Below, piece by piece: positions 45,039 to 52,417 of a stretch of DNA of 64,000 bases; position 1 is the first letter of the stretch; the number at the start of each line of letters is the position of its first letter. The translations under genes were made by a program, and so were the position numbers. The notes under the pieces were generated by a model. It ran no database searches. It saw only the letters and a list, made by a program, of their open reading frames with translations, and was not told where the DNA came from. The DNA comes from JBBSTY01 sp038235385 (GTDB taxonomy: Bacteria > Actinomycetota > Acidimicrobiia > Acidimicrobiales > Acidimicrobilacustridaceae), in NCBI GenBank assembly GCA_038235385.1, contig JBBSTY010000004.1, positions 1-64,000 on the forward strand. Direction: 5' to 3'.

Positions 45039-45931
45039 GGCGAAACCGCAGAGTCCCGGCTCAGCTCGTCGAGCGCATCGTCGAACTCCTCGATGATCGT
45101 GGTGACCGCGACAGGATCCTCCATCATCGCGAGGTGGCCGCAGCCGTCGAGCACCACCGTGCGGTCGGGCCGCAGCCGCTCTTCCAGCACCCGCCCCGCC
45201 TTGGGTGACAGCACGCGGTTCTGTGCGCCCCAGATCGTGCAGAGCGGGATCGACGACGACGATCGCTCATCCAGAGCGCCGTAGGCGTCCATGTCGTCGA
45301 GGACATCGACGAGCGCAGGGAGCTGGTCGGGGCGGGTGTTGCATGCGATCAGCTCGGGGTCGTGGTGCAGCCGGGCGCCGGCGCCCTTGGATCCCACCTG
45401 GAACCGCAGCGTCGCGCGTGCCGCCAGCGTCGGCGGCACGATCGAACGCGACAGCCGTCGGGCGAGCGAGCTCGGCCCGGGCGCCCAGCGCTGCACCTTG
45501 TGCAGCAGCCCGAGGCCACCGGCCGAGAAGGTCGCCTCCGTGAGCGGGTTCACGAGGACCAGACCCCGCACGAGGTCGGGGCGCCGAGCGGCAACCGAGG
45601 CGGCGATGTTGCTGCCCATGCAGTTTCCGACGAGCAGGACCGGAGCCAATCCCTGGTCCTCGATCAACGCAGCCACGAGCGTCACATGGTCATCGAGGTC
45701 GATGGCCCGGGTCGGGCGCGGCGAGCTGCCGAACCCCGGCAGGTCCACGGCGACGACCGTGTGGCCCTCGGCCAGGGCGGCGACCTGGTTCCGCCAGATG
45801 GTCGACGACGTCCCGCCGTTGTGGAGGAACAGCATGCTCGGCCCGGTTCCTCGCCGCTCGAAGGCGATCGTCACGCCGTCGTGTTCGAAGTCGATCATCG
45901 CCGTGTCGCCAGGGTGTCCGGTGCGAGGCAT
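45035..45931 (-). CDS. Alpha/beta hydrolase with Cys nucleophile elbow
   Basis: 298 aa. The fold is clear: FLHNGGTSSTIWRNQVAAL (oxyanion), VDLPGFGSSPRP, then the nucleophile elbow LLVGNCMGSNIAASVAARRP. Cys stands where Ser (or Asp in OleB/haloalkane dehalogenases) is usual. The acid position reads WGAQNRVLSP, with Asn instead of Asp, and the His is in GCGHLAMMEDP. Cys nucleophiles are known in dienelactone hydrolases. ATG 45931 follows ACAGGAGCACCC. Translation is coupled to the OleC-like ligase, so it may act on that enzyme's product. An operator lies 70 bases upstream. Confidence 0.85.
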   Translation of the reverse strand: MPRTGHPGDTAMIDFEHDGVTIAFERRGTGPSMLFLHNGGTSSTIWRNQVAALAEGHTVVAVDLPGFGSSPRPTRAIDLDDHVTLVAALIEDQGLAPVLLVGNCMGSNIAASVAARRPDLVRGLVLVNPLTEATFSAGGLGLLHKVQRWAPGPSSLARRLSRSIVPPTLAARATLRFQVGSKGAGARLHHDPELIACNTRPDQLPALVDVLDDMDAYGALDERSSSSIPLCTIWGAQNRVLSPKAGRVLEERLRPDRTVVLDGCGHLAMMEDPVAVTTIIEEFDDALDELSRDSAVSP

Positions 45932-46000
45932 GGGTGCTCCTGTCGGGTTGTCGCCGCGGACCCGCGAGCGACGCCGTCCGGGTCAAGGTCCCGGGCAGTC

Positions 46001-46018
46001 ATAAACAGAACTGTATAT
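46001..46018. promoter_or_regulatory. TetR-type operator (ATAAACAG/CTGTATAT)
   Basis: ATAAACAG (46001-46008), AA, CTGTATAT (46011-46018) is a 7-of-8 inverted repeat between the hydrolase-OleC operon and the divergent TetR gene. It holds the same octamer (CTGTTTAT on the other strand) found at 13322 and 46902. Confidence 0.65.
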
Positions 46019-46090
46019 TACTCGCTCCGCGGGAGGCAAGGACCGCGCCGCTCCGGCGAGGGTCTGTGCCGATCGCACGAGGGTGACCAG

Positions 46091-46105
46091 TACAGTCGCG
46101 CCGTG
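46091..46105 (+). promoter_or_regulatory. Leaderless promoter of the TetR gene
   Basis: TACAGT (46091-46096), 6 bases, GTG (46103-46105). Confidence 0.5.
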
Positions 46106-46762
46106 GCCGTCCGAGACACCAAGCAGACGCTTCCGCGCGGTCCCCACGGGCTCTCGCGCGAGGAGGTCGAGCACTCCCAACGGGAGCGACTGCTGCAAGC
46201 AGCGACCGAAGCCGTGTCGGAACTGGGCTACGTCAAGACGTCGGTGGCCGACATCCTCGTACGAGCGGGTGTGTCGCGAGCGACGTTCTACCAGCTGTTC
46301 AGGGGCAAGGAGCAGTGCTTCGAAGCGGCGTACCGCACCAGTGCAGACTTCGTCGCGGCCGTCATGAACGTCGAGCTCGAGAACCTGCGGTCGAGCGATG
46401 AGCAGGATCCCCTCGTTCGACTCGATCGGGTGCTCGGCGTCTACTTCGGCGCGCTCGAGGCTGCACCGTCGCTCGCTCGGGTGTTCCTGGTCGAGGTCTA
46501 TGCCGCGGGGCCGGCGGCGATCGAACAGCGTCGGGTCTCGCTCGACCACTTCGTCGATGTCTTCGCCGAGATCTTCCGGGGGCAGTCCGGGCTGCTCGGC
46601 TCCGAACCTCAGCAGCGGTTCGCCGCGGAGATCATGGTCGGTGCGGTCAGTTCGATGGTCACCAACATCGTCGGCGTGGGTGACGTCGATCAGCTCCCCG
46701 ACCTGAGGGTGCAGCTCGTCGCCCTCGCGGGTCAGATCACCGGCCTGCACGCCACCGACTGA
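46103..46762 (+). CDS. TetR/AcrR-family regulator
   Basis: 219 aa. The TetR HTH is RERLLQAATEAVSELGYVKT, SVADILVRAGVSRATFYQLF and RGKEQCFEAAYR, followed by an all-helical ligand domain of about 150 residues. GTG 46103 is fixed by the leaderless geometry; the longer open frame upstream runs antisense over the hydrolase and is not coding. Divergent from the hydrolase-OleC operon, with the ATAAACAG palindrome between them. The same motif in front of the secreted esterase at 46985 suggests this protein controls both sides. Confidence 0.9.
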   Translation: MAVRDTKQTLPRGPHGLSREEVEHSQRERLLQAATEAVSELGYVKTSVADILVRAGVSRATFYQLFRGKEQCFEAAYRTSADFVAAVMNVELENLRSSDEQDPLVRLDRVLGVYFGALEAAPSLARVFLVEVYAAGPAAIEQRRVSLDHFVDVFAEIFRGQSGLLGSEPQQRFAAEIMVGAVSSMVTNIVGVGDVDQLPDLRVQLVALAGQITGLHATD

Positions 46763-46891
46763 CCGCGTCGGGAGCCCCGAGAAACCACGGCGGGACGCGT
46801 CGGCGCGGATCCCACGCGCGGCAGCGACCGGCGACCGTGCCCGGGCGTGGTCCGAGCGCCAGGTGTCGCTGATCAGTGCGTCCCCAAAATG

Positions 46892-46921
46892 GTAGACACA
46901 ACTGTTTATCTCTTGTACGGT
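46892..46921 (+). promoter_or_regulatory. Operator and promoter of the secreted esterase
   Basis: GTAGACAC (46892-46899), AA, CTGTTTAT (46902-46909) is an imperfect copy of the 46001 operator. TACGGT (46916-46921) 6 bases downstream could be the -10 box. Confidence 0.5.
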
Positions 46922-46984
46922 GTGACGAACGTCTCGGTAGGAGCCTCTGGTCGCTCCTGCCTCGGAGCCAGGGGGGCCACACGC

Positions 46985-48493
46985 ATGCGCAGTTCGAGCC
47001 GATCTCGTAGGTGCCGTCCGCCGGCAACGGACAACGTCGGGCGGTCCCGAGCGCTCGCGGCGTTCCTGGCGATCGTTTTGGCCGTGGTCTCGGGCGTGGT
47101 CCTCGCTCCGAGTCCGGCGTCGGCGGATGCACCCGCCCTGGTGTCGGGCAACGGGATCACCGTCACCGGCACGCGCTGGATCAGTCCCCGCACGTTGGAG
47201 GTCGACGTCGCCACACCCAAGGTTGCAGGCAACGCCATCAACGGTCCGCACCGCGTGCGGATCACCCTCCCGAACAACTACTTCCAGAGCGGCGCCACCC
47301 GCTTCCCGGTGCTCTACCTGCTCCACGGTGGTGCCGGCGGCAACTCCGCGCAGTGGACCACCGGCGGCGGCGCCGTCGAACCGATCACGAACAACCGACC
47401 GCTGATCACGGTCATGCCCGACGGTGGCAAGGTCGGGTGGTACACCAACTGGCTCGATCAGTCAGCCGGTGCCCAGGAATGGGCCGACTTCCACCTCGAC
47501 CAGTTGATCCCGTGGATCGACGCCAACCTCCGCACCGTTGCCTCCAAGAGCGGTCGAGCGATCGCAGGACTCTCGATGGGCGGCTTCGGCGCCGTACGCT
47601 ACGCCCAGGACCGTCCCGACCTCTTCGCCTACGTGGCGAGCTTCTCCGGAGCGGTCGACCTGGGTGACGCCGGTACCCGAACGGTCGTGGCCCAGCAGTC
47701 GATCCAGAACGGGCTCCCCGTCTTCGGTGCGTTCGGTCCGGCGACCTGGCCCTTCGACGGAACCTGGAACGCGCTGAACCCGCTCAAGCGGGCCGGGCGC
47801 CTCGCCGGTGTGCACGTCGCCCTCTACGCGGGGTCGGGCACGAACGACGCCGACGTCGTCGAGCGCACGATGGGCGCGTCGGCCGATCGGCTCCACCGCG
47901 CCCTCGATGCCGCTGGCGTCCCGCACACCTGGTTGATGTACGGGCGGCCCGGGCCGGGCTCACCCTACGGCTGCGACGGTGGCCACAACTTCGGTTGCTG
48001 GAACTTCGCGCTGGCCGACGCCGTGCCCCGGATGATGGCCATCCTGCGCCCGGCGTCGCCGCCTCCCGTCGCGACCAACCTGGTGGCCAACCCCGGTTTC
48101 GAGAACGTCGGGCTCGCTCCCTGGTCGTGCACCGGCCAGTGCGGTCAGGACCGCGGCACGGGCTTCTCCCGTGATGGGATCGGCAACGCCTGGGTTCGTC
48201 ACAACACCGGATGGAGCGACGTCCACCAGACCATCGCGGTCACCCCGAACCGCACCTACCGGATCACCGGGTGGATGCGCACCTCGGCCAACAACGCCAA
48301 CGCCTACTTCGGCCTGCGGACCCTCGGCGGCCAGGTCGTCGGTGAGCAGAGGATCCAGCGACTCGACGGCTACACGAAGATCACGGTCGACGTGAACAGC
48401 GGGTCCAACTCGAGCCTGGTGGCCTTCGGTGGCCTCTGGGCCAACGGCGACACCTGGATGCATCTCGACGACGTCTCTGTCGTGGCGTCCTGA
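46985..48493 (+). CDS. Secreted esterase with C-terminal carbohydrate-binding-like domain
   Basis: 502 aa. Sec signal peptide: Arg-rich start, hydrophobic AFLAIVLAVVSGVVLA and cleavage near ASADA. The esterase-D/antigen-85-like hydrolase spans about residues 45-350: LYLLHGGAGGNSAQW, VMPDGGKVGWYTNW, nucleophile GLSMGGFGAVRYA, His in CDGGHNFGCWNFALAD. The last ~140 residues (NLVANPGFENVGLAPWSCTG ... DTWMHLDDVSV) resemble a CBM4/9-like or discoidin-type beta sandwich. ATG 46985 follows AGGGGGG. Putative cell-envelope or polysaccharide esterase. The operator motif upstream links it to the OleC/TetR unit. Confidence 0.85.
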   Translation: MRSSSRSRRCRPPATDNVGRSRALAAFLAIVLAVVSGVVLAPSPASADAPALVSGNGITVTGTRWISPRTLEVDVATPKVAGNAINGPHRVRITLPNNYFQSGATRFPVLYLLHGGAGGNSAQWTTGGGAVEPITNNRPLITVMPDGGKVGWYTNWLDQSAGAQEWADFHLDQLIPWIDANLRTVASKSGRAIAGLSMGGFGAVRYAQDRPDLFAYVASFSGAVDLGDAGTRTVVAQQSIQNGLPVFGAFGPATWPFDGTWNALNPLKRAGRLAGVHVALYAGSGTNDADVVERTMGASADRLHRALDAAGVPHTWLMYGRPGPGSPYGCDGGHNFGCWNFALADAVPRMMAILRPASPPPVATNLVANPGFENVGLAPWSCTGQCGQDRGTGFSRDGIGNAWVRHNTGWSDVHQTIAVTPNRTYRITGWMRTSANNANAYFGLRTLGGQVVGEQRIQRLDGYTKITVDVNSGSNSSLVAFGGLWANGDTWMHLDDVSVVAS

Positions 48494-48949
48494 CGGCGGC
48501 CGAATCGAGCGGCATGCCACTGCCGACCGCCGGTCGTCGAGCTCGATGGCTCGTGCGGTGGGTCTCGACGGTCACCCTCGCATGGCGGGAGCGACCGCAG
48601 AGCGCCGCTCGGGGGAGCGTCGCCCGGACGCTTCGGTACGCCGTCGCCCGGATCGCCGAGCACCATCGGAGCCTGGGCGACCACTCGGCCCTGGCAATCC
48701 GGACAGGGACCTACTGCGCGTACGAGCCCGATCCTCGTCTCCCGGTCCATTGGGACGTCGGGCGCAGCACCCGCTGGGAACGCGACGTCGCTCCGTGCGG
48801 GTGGTCCAACTCCGTGAGGACCAGAAGCAGAACGGGCGTGCTGGCGCGAAGAAGCCCTGCTCAGCGGGATTCTCGGCACGGTGTGGTCGGGGCCCCGGGA
48901 TTGCCCGCTGGCTCTTGGGTGGGGTGCTGCGACGTGGTATGGATGGACC
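48494..48949. other. Gap with a possible gene remnant
   Basis: Between the esterase and the BaeRF gene. The only protein-like content is the fragment at 48514-48780; after that the frame continues with poor composition. Confidence 0.35.
48514..48780 (+). pseudogene. Possible remnant of a regulator C-terminal region
   Basis: From the ATG at 48514, ARTLRYAVARIAEHHRSLGD and IRTGTYCAYEPDPRLPVHW resemble the extreme C-terminus of a family of large actinobacterial regulators (IRTGxxCAYxPDP pattern, from memory, not verified). Such a motif should close a much longer protein. Here it lies 60-80 codons after the only start, and the frame then drifts. Taken as a decayed piece. Confidence 0.35.
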
Positions 48950-50107
48950 ATGGACCTCGTGACGATGACCGATCTGAAGTCTCTGGCAGAACCTGTCGAG
49001 CACGGGCCCGCTGTCTCGCTGTTGATGCCCACGGATCGGGTCGTCACCGATGCGGACGCCGATCCGTTGCGTTGGAAGAACCACCTGAACGGGGTTGCAT
49101 CGGTCCTGCGGGAGCAGGACCTGGCCAAGGGCGAAATCGATGCGCTGCTCGCACCGGCGTGGGACCTGCATGCCGATTCGGGGTCGTGGCAGCACATGAG
49201 CGATGGGTTGGCCATGTACCTGCGACCGGGCTGGCACCGGAGCTTCCGGGTGCCCGTCGAGGTGCCGCAGGTGGCGACGGTGGGCGACCGCTTCATCGTC
49301 AGCCCGCTGCTGGGAGCCGTCTCGGGCGGGGAGCACTTCCTCGTGCTGGCGGTGAGCCAGCGCAAGGTCCGACTGCTGGAGGGCACCAGGTTCCGCATCG
49401 AGGAGGTCGAGCTGCGGGACGTTCCCACCAGCTTGCGAGATGTGATCGAACCTCCCGATTCCCGCTCCGACACGATGGCCCGGCCGGCCACGGGTGGCGG
49501 TCGACCCGGTCCTGCGATCTTCTACGGTCACGGCGCAGCGGATGATTCGTTCAAGAAGGACGAGCTCATCCGCTTCCTGCGCCAGGTGGCCGACGGCCTC
49601 CAGACCTACCTCGCGGGCGAGGACCACCCGATGGTGCTGGTCGGGCTGGAGGAGCTCGTCGCCGCCTATCGGGAGGTGAACGCCTACGGAAACGTCCTCG
49701 ATCGGTCCGTGGATCACAACCCCGACCAGCTCTCGGCCGAGGACCTCCACGAAGCCGTCTGGCCCATCGTGAACGAACGATTCGCCGAAGCGAGCCACGC
49801 CGCGGTCGAACGTTTCGGAGAGCTGCACGGCACCGGCCAGGCCTCGGCCGACGCCGACGTGATCGAGGTCGCTGCCTCCCAGGGTCGGGTCGATGCCCTG
49901 TTCGTGCCCGAGGGGCCGTCCTGTTGGGACTCGGCGCCGGGCCGTGGCCCGGGCGCGATCCGCCTGGGAGTGGAGGAGCTCCTCGCCTCGTGCGAGCGGA
50001 TCGACCGTACGGTGGTGGCAACGCTCGTGAACGGCGGCCACATCCACTCGGTCGACGACCCATCGCTGTTCGACGGCGGGTCGATGGCGGCGACGTTCCG
50101 CTACTGA
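48950..50107 (+). CDS. BaeRF family 7-type protein (bacterial archaeo-eukaryotic release-factor homologue)
   Basis: 385 aa. The sequence fits the baeRF group: an N-terminal domain opening GPAVSLLMPTDRVVTDADAD, FRVPVEVPQVATVGDRFIVS, then a middle domain FLVLAVSQRKVRLLEGTRFR and a C-terminal RNase-H-like domain with GRVDALFVPEGPSCWD and VNGGHIHSV. The fold is shared with eRF1/Pelota, which act at the ribosomal A site. The bacterial versions are predicted ribosome rescue or resistance factors and have little experimental support. ATG 48950 (or 48965). It is followed after 28 bases by a ribosome hibernation factor. Confidence 0.8.
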   Translation: MDLVTMTDLKSLAEPVEHGPAVSLLMPTDRVVTDADADPLRWKNHLNGVASVLREQDLAKGEIDALLAPAWDLHADSGSWQHMSDGLAMYLRPGWHRSFRVPVEVPQVATVGDRFIVSPLLGAVSGGEHFLVLAVSQRKVRLLEGTRFRIEEVELRDVPTSLRDVIEPPDSRSDTMARPATGGGRPGPAIFYGHGAADDSFKKDELIRFLRQVADGLQTYLAGEDHPMVLVGLEELVAAYREVNAYGNVLDRSVDHNPDQLSAEDLHEAVWPIVNERFAEASHAAVERFGELHGTGQASADADVIEVAASQGRVDALFVPEGPSCWDSAPGRGPGAIRLGVEELLASCERIDRTVVATLVNGGHIHSVDDPSLFDGGSMAATFRY

Positions 50108-50135
50108 TGCCAATCGGTCAAACCAAGGAGCAGTG

Positions 50136-50927
50136 ATGTCGTCCAGCCCGAAGGTTCGCCAAGTCCTTCCCGAGGACGTGATCGTGACGCTGCGCGGCTC
50201 GGTCCCCGCCGGGATCATCGAACACGCGAAGGAGCAGGTCTCCCACGCGGCCCGGCTCTCGGGCCGCGATGTCCTCGAGGCCACGGTGACCTTGACCGAA
50301 CGTACCAACCCGTCGATCGTCGAACCGAGCCGAGTCGAGGTGGTGTTCAACATCTCGGGCACGCCGGTGCGGGCGGAGGCCGATGCGCCCACCATGGCCC
50401 AAGCCATCGACGGCGTGGTCGACCGGCTCGAACGACGGATCGTCGACCTGGTGAACCGCTGGGACGACCGTTCCCGGTGGCTGCACGAACCATCGGACGG
50501 GCAGTGGAGGCGCGGTGCCCCTCCGACCGAACGACCGGAGCACTTCCCCCGCCCGGTCGACGAGCGCGACGTGGTGCGACGCAAGACCTTCGCAGTCTCT
50601 CCGACCACCGCGCAGGAGGCTGCCTACGACATGGAAGCGCTGGAGCACGACTTCCACCTCTTCACCGACGTCGACACCGGCGCTCCAGCTCTCGTCCACG
50701 CGCGCGCCGATGGCTCCTACGGGGTCGCCGGACTGGATGACGACGCGGGCCTGCCCGAGACGATGACCCCCGAACCCGCGCCGCCGATCCTCGACGAGGT
50801 CGCGGCTCGCCAGCGACTCGATGTCAGCGGCGAGCCGTTCGTCTTCTACATCGACGATGTCACGGGCACGGGAAGCGTCGTCTACCTGCGCTACGACGGT
50901 CACTACGGGTTGATCACCACCACCTAG
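50136..50927 (+). CDS. HPF/RaiA-family ribosome hibernation protein with two C-terminal domains
   Basis: 263 aa. The N-terminal S30AE fold covers residues 1-110: AKEQVSHAARLSGRDVLEAT, VEVVFNISGTPVRAEADAPT. Then VRRKTFAVSPTTAQEAAYDM and EALEHDFHLFTDVDTGAP form the first copy of the dimerising tail of long HPF, ending ADGSYGVAGL. A second, shorter copy follows: EPFVFYIDDVTGTGSVVYLR and YDGHYGLI. Standard long HPF has one tail that links two 70S ribosomes. ATG 50136 sits 7 bases after AAGGAG; a GTG at 50133 is too close. Probably co-transcribed with the BaeRF gene. Confidence 0.85.
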   Translation: MSSSPKVRQVLPEDVIVTLRGSVPAGIIEHAKEQVSHAARLSGRDVLEATVTLTERTNPSIVEPSRVEVVFNISGTPVRAEADAPTMAQAIDGVVDRLERRIVDLVNRWDDRSRWLHEPSDGQWRRGAPPTERPEHFPRPVDERDVVRRKTFAVSPTTAQEAAYDMEALEHDFHLFTDVDTGAPALVHARADGSYGVAGLDDDAGLPETMTPEPAPPILDEVAARQRLDVSGEPFVFYIDDVTGTGSVVYLRYDGHYGLITTT

Positions 50928-51103
50928 ACGACGAGACCGTGGCGAGGTCGGCCCACCCGTCGGCGGCACAGAGGTTCGTCGGGTGGCCGACACCGGACGT
51001 CGCACGGCACCCGGAGGCGACGCGGCGGTTGGGGTACGGTGCGCCGTGCTCGCCGAGCGGCGACCACGGCGCGGAGCGGCGCCCGGCGACGGAGGTGGGG
51101 ATC

Positions 51104-52312
51104 ATGGCCCGTTCGACGACGAGGGCGAGGCGTCGCGTCTCCCCTCGACCACCGATTGCCGCAGCGATCGCGGTGGCGCTCGTGTCGGCGATCGGGGTGC
51201 CGCTGACGTCGGTGGAAGCCGCCGTCGACAACGGGGTGTGCCAGACGACGGCCTTCGTCGCGACCTTCGACGGGTACCTGACGCGCATCGACGTCCCGAC
51301 CGGGCAGGCCCTCGCGGCGAGGATCGACCTGGGCGACTCGGTGTACCCGCTGGATCTCGCGGTCACCCCCGACGGCACGACGGTGGTCGTCACCGACGGT
51401 CCCAACGATCGGCTCATCCGTGTCGACGTCGCCACCTCGGCGGTCACCGGCACCGCCACCGTCGGACGGTCGCCGCAGGAGGTGGCGATCACCCCGGACG
51501 GGACGGTCGCGATCGTCACCAACGCCATCGACGGCACCGTCTCGACCGTCGACCTCGCCGCGATGGAGACGCACCCCGGCGACATCGCCGTGGGGGAGAG
51601 CCCGGGGGGTGTGGCGATCACCCCCGACGGCTCGACCGCCTACGTCGTGAACAGCGCCGGCGGATCGGTGTCGACGGTCGACCTCGCCGCTCGACTCGCC
51701 GATCCCGTGGACATCCCGGTGGGTCCGGGCGCGTACGCCGTCGCGATCACGCCGGACGGCGCGACGGCGTTCGTGACGAAGCGCCCGGAGCTCGCCGATC
51801 CCCCACCCGCCGTCCGCGGCTCGATCTCCACCATCGACATCGCCACCCGCACCAAGGACCCCGACGACCTCGAGGACACGCGCGCGAGGCCGGCCGGGAT
51901 CGCCATCTCGCCCGACGGCCGCACCGCGTACGTCGCCGAGAGCACCGCCGACGCCGTGTCGACGATCGACGTGGCGACCCGGGCATGGGGACCCACGACC
52001 ATCTCGGTCGATCCGTATCCCGACGGCATGGCGATCACCCCGGACGGCAAGCAGGTCTTCACGTCGAACCTCGACGACCGGAGCGTCTCGCCGATCGACG
52101 CGGTCCACGGGACCTACGCGACCGACGACGGCATCACCGTGGGGAACCTGCCGACCCGCGTCGCGTTCACCCCCTGCGCGACGCCGCCACCTCCCGACCC
52201 GACCACGACGAGCCCCGCCACGACGGCCACGACGAACCCTCGGGCCACCACGAGCACGACCGTTCCCGTCGTTCCCGCCGCGGTCGTGACCGACCCGCGG
52301 TTCGCCGGCTGA
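51104..52312 (+). CDS. Secreted YncE-like beta-propeller protein
   Basis: 402 aa. A Sec signal peptide (PPIAAAIAVALVSAIGVPLT, cleavage near VEAAVD) is followed by about seven repeats of roughly 45 residues with the recurring core V-A-I-T-P-D-G-x-x-A-x-V (for example EVAITPDGTVAIVTNAIDGT, GVAITPDGSTAYVVNSAGGS). This is the YVTN/YncE propeller pattern. The last 40 residues are a Pro/Thr-rich tail without an anchor motif. ATG 51104 follows GGAGGTGGGG. The ligand is unknown. Confidence 0.88.
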   Translation: MARSTTRARRRVSPRPPIAAAIAVALVSAIGVPLTSVEAAVDNGVCQTTAFVATFDGYLTRIDVPTGQALAARIDLGDSVYPLDLAVTPDGTTVVVTDGPNDRLIRVDVATSAVTGTATVGRSPQEVAITPDGTVAIVTNAIDGTVSTVDLAAMETHPGDIAVGESPGGVAITPDGSTAYVVNSAGGSVSTVDLAARLADPVDIPVGPGAYAVAITPDGATAFVTKRPELADPPPAVRGSISTIDIATRTKDPDDLEDTRARPAGIAISPDGRTAYVAESTADAVSTIDVATRAWGPTTISVDPYPDGMAITPDGKQVFTSNLDDRSVSPIDAVHGTYATDDGITVGNLPTRVAFTPCATPPPPDPTTTSPATTATTNPRATTSTTVPVVPAAVVTDPRFAG

Positions 52313-52326
52313 TCCGACGGCATCGC

Positions 52327-52345
52327 GACCGACCACGAGTCGGTC
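52327..52345 (+). terminator. Hairpin between convergent genes
   Basis: GACCGAC (52327-52333), CACGA, GTCGGTC (52339-52345): a perfect 7-bp stem between the propeller and acr3, which converge. Confidence 0.5.
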
Positions 52346-52417
52346 AGCCGTGCGTCGGGGCACGGTGGCGAGCCGCTGCTCGTCTTCGAACGGGAGGTCA
52401 CGGGTGATCCATGGCCG

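Noticed and set aside
48572..50608. A 678-codon minus-strand frame
   Set aside because: Antisense to the BaeRF and HPF genes, which have clear domains and ribosome sites; composition is not protein-like.
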